The position numbers and the translations under genes were made by a program. A model generated the notes under the pieces. It saw only the letters and a program-made list of their open reading frames with translations, did not search any database and was not told the origin of the DNA. DNA of 64,000 bases from ENR-C587 sp942493235. GTDB taxonomy: Bacteria > Bacteroidota > Ignavibacteria > Kapaibacteriales > UBA2268. Position 1 is the stretch's first letter, and the number at the start of each line of letters is the position of its first letter. This document shows, piece by piece, positions 18,495-27,790 of this stretch. The stretch lies in NCBI GenBank assembly GCA_942493235.1, contig OW818676.1, positions 1,674,001 through 1,738,000 of the forward strand, in the 5' to 3' direction.

Positions 18495-20376
18495 TTTACA
18501 GAAAATTAGAGCTAATTATCAGACAAAGAGAAATCAAATTTCTAAAAGAATTATTGTCTGTGGCGGTACAGGCTGCGTAGCTAACGGCTCATTGAAAATA
18601 TTCAAAGAATTACAAAGACTATCTAAAGAAGCTGGACTTGACTACACTTTAGATGTTCGCTATGAAGAGAATTGCGAAGGTAAGCATTTAATTTCAGAAA
18701 GTGGCTGCCAAGGATTTTGCCAGATGGGTCCCTTAGTTACTATTGAACCCGATGATATTCAATATCTGAAAGTTACTGTTGAAGATGTGCAAGAAATTGT
18801 ATATGCCACAATTGTACATGGCAAAATTATTGACAGGCTCCTATTTAATGACCCGCATACCGGTCTAAAAGCCTTAGGACCGCATGATATTGGTTTCTAT
18901 AAAAAGCAAACCAGAACCGTGCTTAAAGACTGTGGTAATATTGACCCTGAAAACATAGATGAATATATTGCTCATTATGGTTATTTCGCTGCTCATAAAG
19001 CAATCACCGAATATTCTGGAGCTGATATTTGTGAACAAATTTCTTTTGCAGGGCTTAGAGGTCGCGGTGGTGGCGGTTTCCCTACCGGTAGAAAATGGGA
19101 ATTAACCAGAATCCAAAATAGCGAAAAGAAATACATTATCTGTAATGCTGACGAGGGGGACCCGGGAGCATTTATGGATAGAAGTGTAAAAGAGGGTAAT
19201 CCTCATTCGGTTATCGAGGGTATGATTATAGCAGCTAAAGCAGTAGGGGCAGATGAAGGGTACGTATATGTAAGAGCGGAATATCCTCTTGCGGTTAAAA
19301 GAATCAAAAAAGCTGTTGCTGATGCCGAAGAAGCAGGTTTACTCGGAAATAATTTATTCGGAACAGATTTTAATTTTAGAATAAATGTGATGGAGGGTGC
19401 CGGAGCATTCGTCTGCGGTGAAGAGACTGCACTTATTGCCTCTGTTGAGGGCAAAAGAGGTATGCCGATGCCAAAGCCTCCATTTCCGGCTCAATCAGGG
19501 CTAAACGGAAAGCCGACTGTAATTAATAACGTAGAAACTTTAGCATCTGTTGCGATGATTATCCGCGACGGTGCTCAAAAATATAAAGATGTAGGAACTG
19601 AAAAATCACCCGGTACAAAGACATTTGCCTTAACGGGGCATGTAGTTAATACCGGTCTAATAGAAGTTCCGTTCGGTTCTACTTTAAGACAAATTGTATT
19701 TGACATAGGTGGCGGAGTTACTGCAGACGACGGTTCGGTTACCAAAGATTGCTTTAAAGCAGTTCAAATTGGCGGACCATCCGGAGGATGTTTGACAGAA
19801 GCTCATTTGGATATGCCTTTAGACTTTGAATCATTATTAAGTATTGGTGCTATGGTCGGCAGCGGCGGACTTGTGGTAATGAATAAAAATACTTGTATGG
19901 TAAGTGTAGCAAGGTTCTTTATGCAATTTGCACAAAATGAATCATGCGGTAAATGTGTATTATGCCGTGAAGGAACTAAGCAAATGCTTAATTTACTTGA
20001 CGACATTATCGAAGGCAGAGCTGATGAAAATACTTTGGATCTATTAGAGAAATTAGCTTTAGTAGTTAAAAAGGGCTCTCTTTGCGGATTGGGAAAAACT
20101 GCACCGAACCCGATACTTTCTACTCTTAAATATTTTAGAGAAGAATATGATGCACACGTTTATCAAAAACGTTGCCCGGCAAAAGAATGTAAAGCACTTA
20201 TGATACCCGAAATTATTGCTGATAAATGTAAGGGGTGTACTATGTGTGTTAAAGTATGTGCCGTCGGTGCAATAAGCGGTGAGAAGAAAAAAGCTCATGT
20301 AATTGATGAAACGGTTTGTATTAGATGTGGAGCTTGTGCCTCTACTTGTAAATTTAATGCTATAGTAGGAGTATAA
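18475..20376 (+). CDS. hydB: HydB / NuoF-like flavin subunit of bifurcating hydrogenase
   Basis: 633 residues from the ATG at 18475, chosen for its AAAGGAGG SD. Domains: N-terminal thioredoxin-like [2Fe-2S] (GGTGC, ESGCQGFCQ), NuoF core with FMN/NADH loop (GLRGRGGGGFPTGRKW), SLBB domain, 4Fe-4S site (ESCGKCVLCREG), and a C-terminal 2[4Fe-4S] ferredoxin (CKGCTMCVKVC and CIRCGACASTC). The N-terminal Trx and C-terminal ferredoxin additions are typical of HydB in electron-bifurcating [FeFe] hydrogenases, which couple NADH and ferredoxin oxidation to H2 formation. Ends 5 nt before hydA. Confidence 0.93.
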   Translation: MIKSLADLQKIRANYQTKRNQISKRIIVCGGTGCVANGSLKIFKELQRLSKEAGLDYTLDVRYEENCEGKHLISESGCQGFCQMGPLVTIEPDDIQYLKVTVEDVQEIVYATIVHGKIIDRLLFNDPHTGLKALGPHDIGFYKKQTRTVLKDCGNIDPENIDEYIAHYGYFAAHKAITEYSGADICEQISFAGLRGRGGGGFPTGRKWELTRIQNSEKKYIICNADEGDPGAFMDRSVKEGNPHSVIEGMIIAAKAVGADEGYVYVRAEYPLAVKRIKKAVADAEEAGLLGNNLFGTDFNFRINVMEGAGAFVCGEETALIASVEGKRGMPMPKPPFPAQSGLNGKPTVINNVETLASVAMIIRDGAQKYKDVGTEKSPGTKTFALTGHVVNTGLIEVPFGSTLRQIVFDIGGGVTADDGSVTKDCFKAVQIGGPSGGCLTEAHLDMPLDFESLLSIGAMVGSGGLVVMNKNTCMVSVARFFMQFAQNESCGKCVLCREGTKQMLNLLDDIIEGRADENTLDLLEKLALVVKKGSLCGLGKTAPNPILSTLKYFREEYDAHVYQKRCPAKECKALMIPEIIADKCKGCTMCVKVCAVGAISGEKKKAHVIDETVCIRCGACASTCKFNAIVGV

Positions 20377-20381
20377 ATATA

Positions 20382-22418
20382 ATGGTAAAAACAGTTAAAA
20401 TAGATGGTCGAAATGTTACTATTAGCGATGAAAGAAATTTACTAGAGCTAATCAGAAAAACAAATGTCGAAATCCCTACTTTCTGCTATCACTCCGAATT
20501 AAGTATTTATGGTGCTTGCAGATTATGTGTTGTTGAGTTAGAAGGGAGAGGTGTGGTGCCGGCTTGTTCTACACCACCTGAAGATGGTATGGTTATCCGA
20601 ACAAGTACTCAAGAAATCCGCGAAATGCGTAAAATGACAATTGAGTTATTGCTTGCCAGCTATGATCACAATTGTACAAGCTGCGGCAAAAACACTGCTT
20701 GTAAACTTCAGGATATAGCTAACAAATTAGGTGTAGAGAAGATAAGGTTTAAAAAAACGTCTAAAAATTTACCTATAGACTCCAGCTCTCATTCATTGGT
20801 TCGTGACCCGAATAAATGTATTTTATGCGGGGATTGCGTTAGGGCTTGTGAAGAGATTCAGGGCATAGGAGTTCTTGACTTCTCATTCCGTGGTTCCGAT
20901 GTAGTAGTTGGTCCTGCTTTTAATAAGAATTTATCTGATGTGGAATGTATTGACTGTGGTCAATGTGCAAGAGTTTGCCCGACCGGTGCTATAATTCCTA
21001 AGTCAGAGATTCCTGAGGTTTGGGCTGCTATCGAAGATAAGTCTAAAACAGTTGTGGCTCAGATAGCCCCGGCTGTTAGAGTAGCTATCGGTGAAATCTT
21101 CGGAGTAAAACCCGGAGCGGTACTGACCGGTCAAATCGTGTCTGCTTTAAAACTTATCGGTTTCGATAAAGTATTTGATACTGCATTTTCGGCTGACTTA
21201 ACAGTATTAGAAGAGTCAAATGAATTTTTAGCTCGTAAAGCAAAAGGCGAGAATTTACCATTAATGACTTCTTGCTGTCCGGGCTGGGTTAAATATGTAG
21301 AGCAGTATTATCCCGAATTATTAAACAATCTGTCTTCTTGCAAATCACCGCAGCAGATGTTCGGTGCGGTTGCAAAAGAGACTTTGCCGAGACAATTAAA
21401 TGTAGAAGCCAAGGATATAGTCGTAGTTTCGATTATGCCGTGTACTGCTAAGAAATTTGAAGCTAAACGTCCGGAGTTTACTCATAATGGCAATCCTGAG
21501 GTTGATATAGTAATCACTACTCAAGAATTAGCCTCAATGATTAAAGAAGCAGGTATAAAATTCCGAAACTTAGCTCCGGAAAATATTGATTTACCTCTCG
21601 GTTTCAAAACCGGGGCAGGAGTTATATTCGGTGCGTCGGGTGGCGTTAGCGAAGCAGTTCTTAGGTACGTTTATGAAAAAGCTAAAGGAGTACCTTTAGA
21701 CAATTCTGATTTTGTAGAAGTAAGAGGGCTTGACGGCAGGCGCGAGATAAGCGTAAATCTAAACGGCGAAGAAGTTCGTATCGCTATCATTAACGGATTG
21801 AAAAACGCCGAATTACTAATCGAAGAGATTCGTGCCGGAAAGTCAAAATATGACTTTATCGAAGTGATGTCTTGTCCGGGCGGATGTATTGGCGGAGCCG
21901 GACAGCCGGTTCAATTTGAAAATGATGTCAGGCAAGAGAGAGCTGAAGCACTCTACAATACCGATAAAATGTTGCAATTACATAAATCACAAGAGAATCC
22001 GTATATTAAGGAATTGTATATCAATACTCTTGGAGAAATCGGTGGAGAGAAAGCTCATCACTTATTGCATACTCATTATAATAACAGAAAACGTCTTGCA
22101 AGCTCCGATTTGTCGTTGCTGGGCGGTAAAGATAAATTAAATATCAATGTATGTGTCGGTACTAACTGCTTTATACGCGGTTCACAGACATTACTAAGAA
22201 AGCTGATTGATTATGTTGACCATAATGATTTGGAAGACTTTGTAAGCATTGATGCAGACTTTTGTATGGAACAATGCGAAAATGGTCCGGGCGTTAGAGT
22301 AGGCGGACAAATATTTAAGCATGCTACATTTGAAATGATTACTACTGCTATAGAGGAAAAACTTAAAAGCGGAGTAATTACTAATGATACTACTTGTTCC
22401 TGCTCAAGTTGTCAATAA
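20382..22418 (+). CDS. hydA: [FeFe] hydrogenase catalytic subunit HydA
   Basis: 678 residues. [2Fe-2S] ferredoxin domain (Cys35, 46, 49, 62), His-ligated 4Fe-4S (His96, Cys98, 101, 107), two 4Fe-4S clusters (Cys146/149/152/156 and 189/192/195/199), then the H-cluster signatures L1 TSCCPGW (296-302), L2 PCTAKKFE (353-360) and L3 MSCPGGC (496-502), all intact. The C-terminus adds a thioredoxin-like [2Fe-2S] domain (Cys591, 596, 628, 632), as in Thermotoga-type trimeric group A3 enzymes, and ends with a CSCSSC tail. Maturases HydEFG are not in the window. Followed by two terminators. Confidence 0.95.
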   Translation: MVKTVKIDGRNVTISDERNLLELIRKTNVEIPTFCYHSELSIYGACRLCVVELEGRGVVPACSTPPEDGMVIRTSTQEIREMRKMTIELLLASYDHNCTSCGKNTACKLQDIANKLGVEKIRFKKTSKNLPIDSSSHSLVRDPNKCILCGDCVRACEEIQGIGVLDFSFRGSDVVVGPAFNKNLSDVECIDCGQCARVCPTGAIIPKSEIPEVWAAIEDKSKTVVAQIAPAVRVAIGEIFGVKPGAVLTGQIVSALKLIGFDKVFDTAFSADLTVLEESNEFLARKAKGENLPLMTSCCPGWVKYVEQYYPELLNNLSSCKSPQQMFGAVAKETLPRQLNVEAKDIVVVSIMPCTAKKFEAKRPEFTHNGNPEVDIVITTQELASMIKEAGIKFRNLAPENIDLPLGFKTGAGVIFGASGGVSEAVLRYVYEKAKGVPLDNSDFVEVRGLDGRREISVNLNGEEVRIAIINGLKNAELLIEEIRAGKSKYDFIEVMSCPGGCIGGAGQPVQFENDVRQERAEALYNTDKMLQLHKSQENPYIKELYINTLGEIGGEKAHHLLHTHYNNRKRLASSDLSLLGGKDKLNINVCVGTNCFIRGSQTLLRKLIDYVDHNDLEDFVSIDADFCMEQCENGPGVRVGGQIFKHATFEMITTAIEEKLKSGVITNDTTCSCSSCQ

Positions 22419-22430
22419 TATATAATAAAA

Positions 22431-22466
22431 TTAGGGCAGAGAATTTGCAAATCTTTTCTGCCCTAA
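22431..22466 (+). terminator. First terminator hairpin after hydA
   Basis: TTAGGGCAGA (22431-22440) pairs with TCTGCCCTAA (22457-22466), followed by an A-rich run; no T-run on the + strand. Confidence 0.65.
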
Positions 22467-22499
22467 ATAAAAAGTGAAATCCTAATATCACATAGATAA

Positions 22500-22553
22500 G
22501 GGTTGTACCGGCTCAAGATGAAAATATTGAGAAGGTACAACCCGTTTTTTTTA
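22500..22553 (+). terminator. Rho-independent terminator of the hydrogenase operon
   Basis: GGGTTGTACC (22500-22509) / GGTACAACCC (22534-22543) followed by GTTTTTTTTATTT. Confidence 0.9.
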
Positions 22554-22687
22554 TTTAACTTTAATATCGACTATATTGTATTCTGCAATGTAACTATTGT
22601 ACTCACTGAGATAATAATATCATTATCTACTTGTAATAAGGCATTCGGCTTCAAGTGCTCGTCTAATATCATTTTTTAAAAACAATT

Positions 22688-25015
22688 TTAGTATTTCTTA
22701 CCTAATTTTTTTTCAAGCACATAGAGAGTAACTTGTTTAGCTCCGATTTCGGAATATTCGAATTTTTTAACTAAGTTAGAAATTAAGAAGTTAATATCAC
22801 GTTTTAACCTTTCGTCATAAGCAGAAAATCCCTGAGTACCGTAGTCTTGAACTCCACGGCGGAAGTTGTCGTTTTCAATATATGGAGCCAAAGAATTTTC
22901 TTTGATATATCTTTGGAATTTTTCAAAAAGCGATTTGAACTGCTCGGTTTCGGTAATTTTTTTGCCTTCCATTCTGATTTCTTGAGAGAGAGTCTTGGTA
23001 ATATATTCATTATGAATATCTTTCCGGAAATCTTGCCTTTGCAAAACAGTGGAAGTAGTACCTAAGAAAATGGCTTCGAAATTTTTAAAATATTCATCAT
23101 TAATTTCAATAATATCACCTGTATAGTCCGATTTAAGAGTTTCATTTACATCGAAATTAATCGAAAATAAATAATTCTGAATATCGCGTGAAATCTGAGA
23201 TTCGTTAAAGTAGAAGATGGATTCTTTAACTTCCTGCAATACATTATAATCATACATATCGACTACCGAATCAATAAAAGCCGGTTGCAGTTCGCTCCCA
23301 TATAGAAATCTATTATTAACAAAGTAATTTTTAACCGTATCCATAGTAATCAGATTATCATCTTCAGCAAATTTGATAACAAATGAATTAATTACACTAA
23401 GCGACTGCCTGCCTGAAATACCTTTAATACCTTCATTTTCAGATTCGGCAATAATTTCTTTTCTAATATTTTTATCAAATTTTTTAATATCTTCCTCGCT
23501 AAGCCACTGAGGGATTTTTCCGGTATAGATTTCGGTTTTGAGTAAAATTCCGTCTTTATCGATATATTTTTTATACTTATCTAAGTTCCCGAGCCATTTG
23601 TGGATAGCCGGAGAATCTTTCTCTAAACGAGTGGAGACAATGATTTTAGCAAAATTATCTAATACTCGAGGCAAGAAATAATCCTCTAATTGTTCGCCAT
23701 AACTGCTTTTGTAGATTTCTACTTCTGTTTTGTAATCAAGAATATACGGAATATTAACAGTAGTAATCCTATCCTGGAAGGATTTTACTTTTTCGTAATG
23801 TATAGTATCTTCGGGATTTACTAAACCGAGGAATAAAGTTTTGATATGCTCTTCAGCAAGGTCAACTTTATGAACACCATCGCTGATAATGCCATGATAG
23901 TTTTTCAGTCTATCAACATTAAACTCTTTTATGTCCATCAGTCCAAGTATTCCGTTGTTTGTTTTAGCAAGGTACGAAGTACTATATTTAACGTCGTCAT
24001 TTTTAAGTAAGTCATTGATTAGTTTCTGCATAGAGAGATTAGTCAAATTTTTATTATAGATAGGGTCGCCTGGATTAAACACACTGATTCCTTCACCCAG
24101 CTGACGATTATAGAAATTCTTACGGGCAAAAATCATATTATAAACTTCGAGTGGGTCGCCAAGGTCATCAAGTAGTGATTTATATACTGAGCTGCAAATA
24201 TTACAAGGAATATCTTTTAGTACCCACTCATACTGCTTTTCATTAAATAATTTCTCTTTAAAATCTTCATCTGAAATCAATTCGTTTAAGAAATTATATC
24301 TGAATGTCTTTGGAATCAGTAGAATAGGATGGTCATGATTGGGGCAAGAGAATTCCAAATATTTATCGGGATAAAGCAGCCTTTCCTGAGCACTGTTATG
24401 AATGTGTTTAGACAGTTCTTCTGATTCATTAGCTTCGGCTATACCATGCATGCGTCGCTCAATACGTTGGAAACCGCCTAATTTGTTTATATCTAACCTC
24501 CAATATACTTTATGAGAAGAACCCTCGGGAGTCTTGGTATAGTCTTCGAATTTCTGCAATAAGTTATTCAGAAATGTACTTTTACCGCTACCGGGAGGAC
24601 CTTCGAACAAATATATACGCTTCTGCTGAGAGCCTTGGCGAAACAGCTTTACTAAATTCATAAATCTGTACGAAAATAATCTGTCTGCAAAAAACGGTAC
24701 ATCGCAACCCATGATGAATAAACTGCGTAAGTCATAAGGAACAAAGCCAATTGAGTCTTCCGCCGAATCAAAATCATCTTCCGGTTCTTTTACATAGAAA
24801 TGTACCATATCACCAAATAATTGGAATATATCGCGAAAAACATCTTGGGGCTGAGACGAAGCCTGATATAAAAAATCATTAAAAGTAATTGGCGTTCGCC
24901 TCTCCATATCTCTTAAATTTTCAGTTAAATTTATCAATGCTTCGAGCTTTTTGCCTTTATTCTCTAAGTCAGACAAATCTTCAATATTTGCTATCTGTTT
25001 TTCTTTACGTTTCAT
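22688..25015 (-). CDS. prkA: PrkA-type serine protein kinase (AAA+ fold)
   Basis: 775 residues from the ATG at 25015. Features of PrkA: long N-terminal helical region, Walker A FEGPPGSGKST (about residue 130), the CPNHDHPILLIP metal-like motif and DIPCNIC pair, the stretch GDPLEVYNMIFARKNFYNRQ, GLVNPEDTIHYEKVKSFQDR, and a C-terminal PrkA domain (SVINSFVIKFAEDDNLI). It is longer than the usual ~640-690 residues. PrkA normally sits with YhbH/YeaH (DUF444) and SpoVR/YcgB, implicated in stress or sporulation-related phosphorylation; those partners are absent here, so it is a solitary copy in this window. Confidence 0.85.
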   Translation of the reverse strand: MKRKEKQIANIEDLSDLENKGKKLEALINLTENLRDMERRTPITFNDFLYQASSQPQDVFRDIFQLFGDMVHFYVKEPEDDFDSAEDSIGFVPYDLRSLFIMGCDVPFFADRLFSYRFMNLVKLFRQGSQQKRIYLFEGPPGSGKSTFLNNLLQKFEDYTKTPEGSSHKVYWRLDINKLGGFQRIERRMHGIAEANESEELSKHIHNSAQERLLYPDKYLEFSCPNHDHPILLIPKTFRYNFLNELISDEDFKEKLFNEKQYEWVLKDIPCNICSSVYKSLLDDLGDPLEVYNMIFARKNFYNRQLGEGISVFNPGDPIYNKNLTNLSMQKLINDLLKNDDVKYSTSYLAKTNNGILGLMDIKEFNVDRLKNYHGIISDGVHKVDLAEEHIKTLFLGLVNPEDTIHYEKVKSFQDRITTVNIPYILDYKTEVEIYKSSYGEQLEDYFLPRVLDNFAKIIVSTRLEKDSPAIHKWLGNLDKYKKYIDKDGILLKTEIYTGKIPQWLSEEDIKKFDKNIRKEIIAESENEGIKGISGRQSLSVINSFVIKFAEDDNLITMDTVKNYFVNNRFLYGSELQPAFIDSVVDMYDYNVLQEVKESIFYFNESQISRDIQNYLFSINFDVNETLKSDYTGDIIEINDEYFKNFEAIFLGTTSTVLQRQDFRKDIHNEYITKTLSQEIRMEGKKITETEQFKSLFEKFQRYIKENSLAPYIENDNFRRGVQDYGTQGFSAYDERLKRDINFLISNLVKKFEYSEIGAKQVTLYVLEKKLGKKY

Positions 25016-25100
25016 AGTGGTCGAGCTTTTTGTTATTATCAAAAACTCAATATAAAATTTTATTTTAGAATTAACAAATTCTTTTTTGAATTAATTTTAA

Positions 25101-25330
25101 AGGTTCTTCGCTATTATGTGTGGGTAAGTAAATAAAGTAATCTTTCTTACAAGGGTATTGCTGTTGAACATCGCTAATAAACATTGATTAGTACCCACAC
25201 TTTTTCTTCTCTTTTTGTTGTTAAAACAAGAGAGTGGTGTTGGCGTATCTCATTATGTTACCGATGTTTAACTCTTGACAGAGTTAAAATTTAAAATCTA
25301 AGATGTTTATCCAATAAGATATCAAAAATC
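25101..25330. repeat. MITE-like repeat R1
   Basis: Starts AGGTTCTTCGCTATTATGTG and shares order of blocks with R2 (29050-29280): TGTGTGGGTAAGTAAATAAA, a degenerate hairpin, AATAAACATTG, CTCTTTTTGTTGTTAA, TCTCATTATGTTACCGAT, a TTTAACTC hairpin (25267-25288; arms TTTAACTCT/AGAGTTAAA) and CCAATAAGATATCAA. No coding frame. The rest of 25016-25543 holds only AT-rich DNA. Confidence 0.7.
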
Positions 25331-25543
25331 AATATTTGATATATAAGGGTTTACTTTATACTAATAAACATTATTTGCTAACCCTCTTAAAATAGAGAAG
25401 TTCCATTTTAAAGATGTGATTTACTTTTCGCTAATAAAATATTATATTTTAAAATTTAAAATATTCTTATTGGAAATATTATCTGAATTTCCTTAATTTG
25501 CGTTTTGAATTGTGTTGTTTTATTTTTATTATAAAGAAAAATT

Positions 25544-26377
25544 ATGTCTCTGATAAAGCTGATTTGCAAACTATCTTTAATTGTCCTGATTTTTACAACA
25601 AAATTATTTTCTCAAGAATTTCTTGACGAAAGAAATATGAAAATCACCGGTGTATCAAATGATGCTACTTATGGATATACCGAGAAGAACCCGGTTAAAA
25701 TCGGATCTATTGAATACTCTAACGGAAAATACTTAAATGCCTTAATCTGTCCGGACGGGGATAAAATGCACATTAAGGATATGAAACTTGATTATAACGG
25801 AACAAAAGGACTTTATTATGTAGTACTGAAATATGAAAATAAACAGGATACTACTGTATTATATTTGCTTTCAAGTGAATTAGATGCACCAAAAGCACCA
25901 AAGGGCTTTTTATTTAAAACTATGGACGATCTGCCTAAACCGATAATATTCCCCGTTGATAGTATTAAAAAGGTTAAAACTTGTAATAAGAAACTTCATA
26001 TAGCTCCCAATCTGTTTTTAGTTCAGAAATTTGGAGAAAATATGCCTCAGCCGGATAAATCTCCCGAATATCAAGGCGGTATAGACAGTTTGAAAAAGTA
26101 TTTTGCCGAACATCCGTTGACTGATGCCAATGCAAAGAAAATTTCATTTGATATAGTAATCTATTTGTTTGTTAATTGTGCCGGTGAAAGTGGCAATTAC
26201 TATCTATTAAGCAAACCTTATGGCGATGTCTTGACTTATGCTAATCAAGTGCTTGGTATTGTCAATAATATGCCTCAGAATTGGCTACCTGCTATTAAAG
26301 GCGGCAAGCCTGTTGACTGCTATCAAGCATTAACTTTTAACGTTAAAAACGGGATTCTGACATCTGTTAGTTATTAG
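25544..26377 (+). CDS. Secreted protein with TonB-C-like C-terminal domain
   Basis: 277 residues with a signal peptide ending near TKLFSQ. The C-terminal ~100 residues (PEYQGGIDSLKKYFAEHPL, IYLFVNCAGESG, NNMPQNWLPAIKGGKPVD) resemble the TonB/energy-transducer C-terminal fold seen in many Bacteroidota exported proteins. There is no N-terminal membrane anchor or Pro-rich linker, so it is not a functional TonB. The N-terminal half is unrecognised. Flanked by repeats; probably monocistronic. Confidence 0.65.
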   Translation: MSLIKLICKLSLIVLIFTTKLFSQEFLDERNMKITGVSNDATYGYTEKNPVKIGSIEYSNGKYLNALICPDGDKMHIKDMKLDYNGTKGLYYVVLKYENKQDTTVLYLLSSELDAPKAPKGFLFKTMDDLPKPIIFPVDSIKKVKTCNKKLHIAPNLFLVQKFGENMPQPDKSPEYQGGIDSLKKYFAEHPLTDANAKKISFDIVIYLFVNCAGESGNYYLLSKPYGDVLTYANQVLGIVNNMPQNWLPAIKGGKPVDCYQALTFNVKNGILTSVSY

Positions 26378-26725
26378 GATGATATGATGTTTCCCTTTTT
26401 TTTTATAATGCTGGTTGATGGCTGACATTTGGTGAAAGAAGTATATTATTCCCCTGTCCACAGCTAAAAAAGTACTTAAATGTGGCACCCTTTTCTGTTA
26501 GGATAGAGCAATAAAAGCAAGAATTGATTAGAATGATTACTTGCTTTATAATGTTAGAAGGATTTACAAAAAGAGCTTGATTAGATTAACGAAACATAAT
26601 ACAAATGATAGACAATAATATACATAAAAAATAGTATAAATAATATACATATTTTATTCAATATATAAAAAAGATAAACGTATATTTACTTGACCATTAA
26701 ATATATAAGGGTTGATGGAGGATAT
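26378..26725. other. Intergenic with possible methylase-tail remnant
   Basis: About 350 bp. The + strand at 26505-26535 (AGAGCAATAAAAGCAAGAAT) closely resembles the EQLKARID-coding block of fragments A and B at 8.4/9.5 kb, with one base missing and stops following. Otherwise AT-rich with no frame. Confidence 0.35.
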
Positions 26726-27058
26726 ATGCAAAAATATAAAGATTCGAATTTCAAAAATGACTTTCAATATAGAAGTGAGATTGATCATTTAAACGACACT
26801 TATGAAATGATAAAAAGTTATATCAACATTATGAGTGTAGAGTATGAATTGCCGAATGAAGTAAGAATAAAATTATTTGAAAAATTAGACGAGTTGTACG
26901 ATTCCTATATTGTTAATATTAGGCTTGTATCAATTATCGATAGATATAGCGAAAAACTGAATGATAAATTTTTGTATTTCAATAATATTATGGAATCTGA
27001 AGGTATGAAATCTTTTGCTAAAATCAATCATAAGGAGTTGACAAATGCAAGAAATTGA
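26726..27058 (+). CDS. Small helical protein, first gene of a two-gene module
   Basis: 110 residues from ATG 26726, selected for the SD TGGAGGA. Highly charged, helical, no export signal or membrane helix; not recognised. Its last 14 nt overlap the following gene, so the two are translated together. The opposite-strand frame over this area (26930-27505) lacks an RBS and is treated as a shadow. Confidence 0.6.
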   Translation: MQKYKDSNFKNDFQYRSEIDHLNDTYEMIKSYINIMSVEYELPNEVRIKLFEKLDELYDSYIVNIRLVSIIDRYSEKLNDKFLYFNNIMESEGMKSFAKINHKELTNARN

Positions 27059-27533
27059 TAAACCAAACTCCGATATTAATTTAGAAAACAAAGAAGATTT
27101 GTTAGACATTCCATCGGATAGCAATAAAAAGAATATCAGAGCGTTCCAAACCAGTATTGAAATGATGTTTTCACAAGCGATGACCTCTCGAAGTCCAAAT
27201 ATTATAGAAAGTTTTTCAAAACTATCAAATGAGCAAATGGGTGGAGCTGTTGAAATATTGACAAGAGCAGATGACAATGAAACAAAAGTAAAATTAGTGG
27301 ATTCGGCTGCAAAAGGAACAGAATCCAAAAGAAACCATGTTACAAAAATTACTTCTATCATATCATCGTCTGTGGCATATATAGCAATTTCAATTTTAGT
27401 TTTGATTATTAAGCCTGATATATTTAAAGACTGGTTAACATACTCTATCTCTTTAATTTCTGTTGGCTTTGGTGGGTATGGTGTCGCTCTTAAAGAATTT
27501 AACAAAAAAAACGAAGAAAAACAAACTAAATAA
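27045..27533 (+). CDS. Small membrane protein, second gene of the module
   Basis: 162 residues; SD AAGGAG 7 nt before the ATG. The first ~105 residues are soluble and helical (FSKLSNEQMGGAVEILTRAD); two hydrophobic helices (about 108-125 and 130-148) sit near the C-terminus, followed by a Lys-rich end. Layout resembles small membrane effector subunits paired with a cytoplasmic partner, but no family is recognised. Followed by a terminator. Confidence 0.6.
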   Translation: MQEIDKPNSDINLENKEDLLDIPSDSNKKNIRAFQTSIEMMFSQAMTSRSPNIIESFSKLSNEQMGGAVEILTRADDNETKVKLVDSAAKGTESKRNHVTKITSIISSSVAYIAISILVLIIKPDIFKDWLTYSISLISVGFGGYGVALKEFNKKNEEKQTK

Positions 27534-27560
27534 GCGTTAATAAATTACTTGATTTTTGGA

Positions 27561-27601
27561 AAAATAGCTGGTATAACAAAAAAAAGTAAGCCAGCTATTT
27601 T
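27561..27601 (+). terminator. Terminator of the two-gene module
   Basis: AAAATAGCTGG (27561-27571) / CCAGCTATTTT (27591-27601), ending in T-rich sequence. Confidence 0.75.
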
Positions 27602-27790
27602 GTATTAGAATAAATGATTTGAACATTAGGTAAGCAAATAATATATTGAATTGCAAAATACTGATTATAAAAATAAACATGAGAAGTTAAATTTCCTGAC
27701 CCTTTCTGCTATCAGCCTGCCTTCAAAGAAATTGGCACAGTTTTGTATATTGTTAATTAGTTAGTATTATAAACTTTGGATCGTTTTTAA

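Noticed and set aside
26930..27505. 191-codon minus strand frame
   Set aside because: No RBS, and it lies across two + strand genes that have strong SDs, overlapping ends and a terminator.
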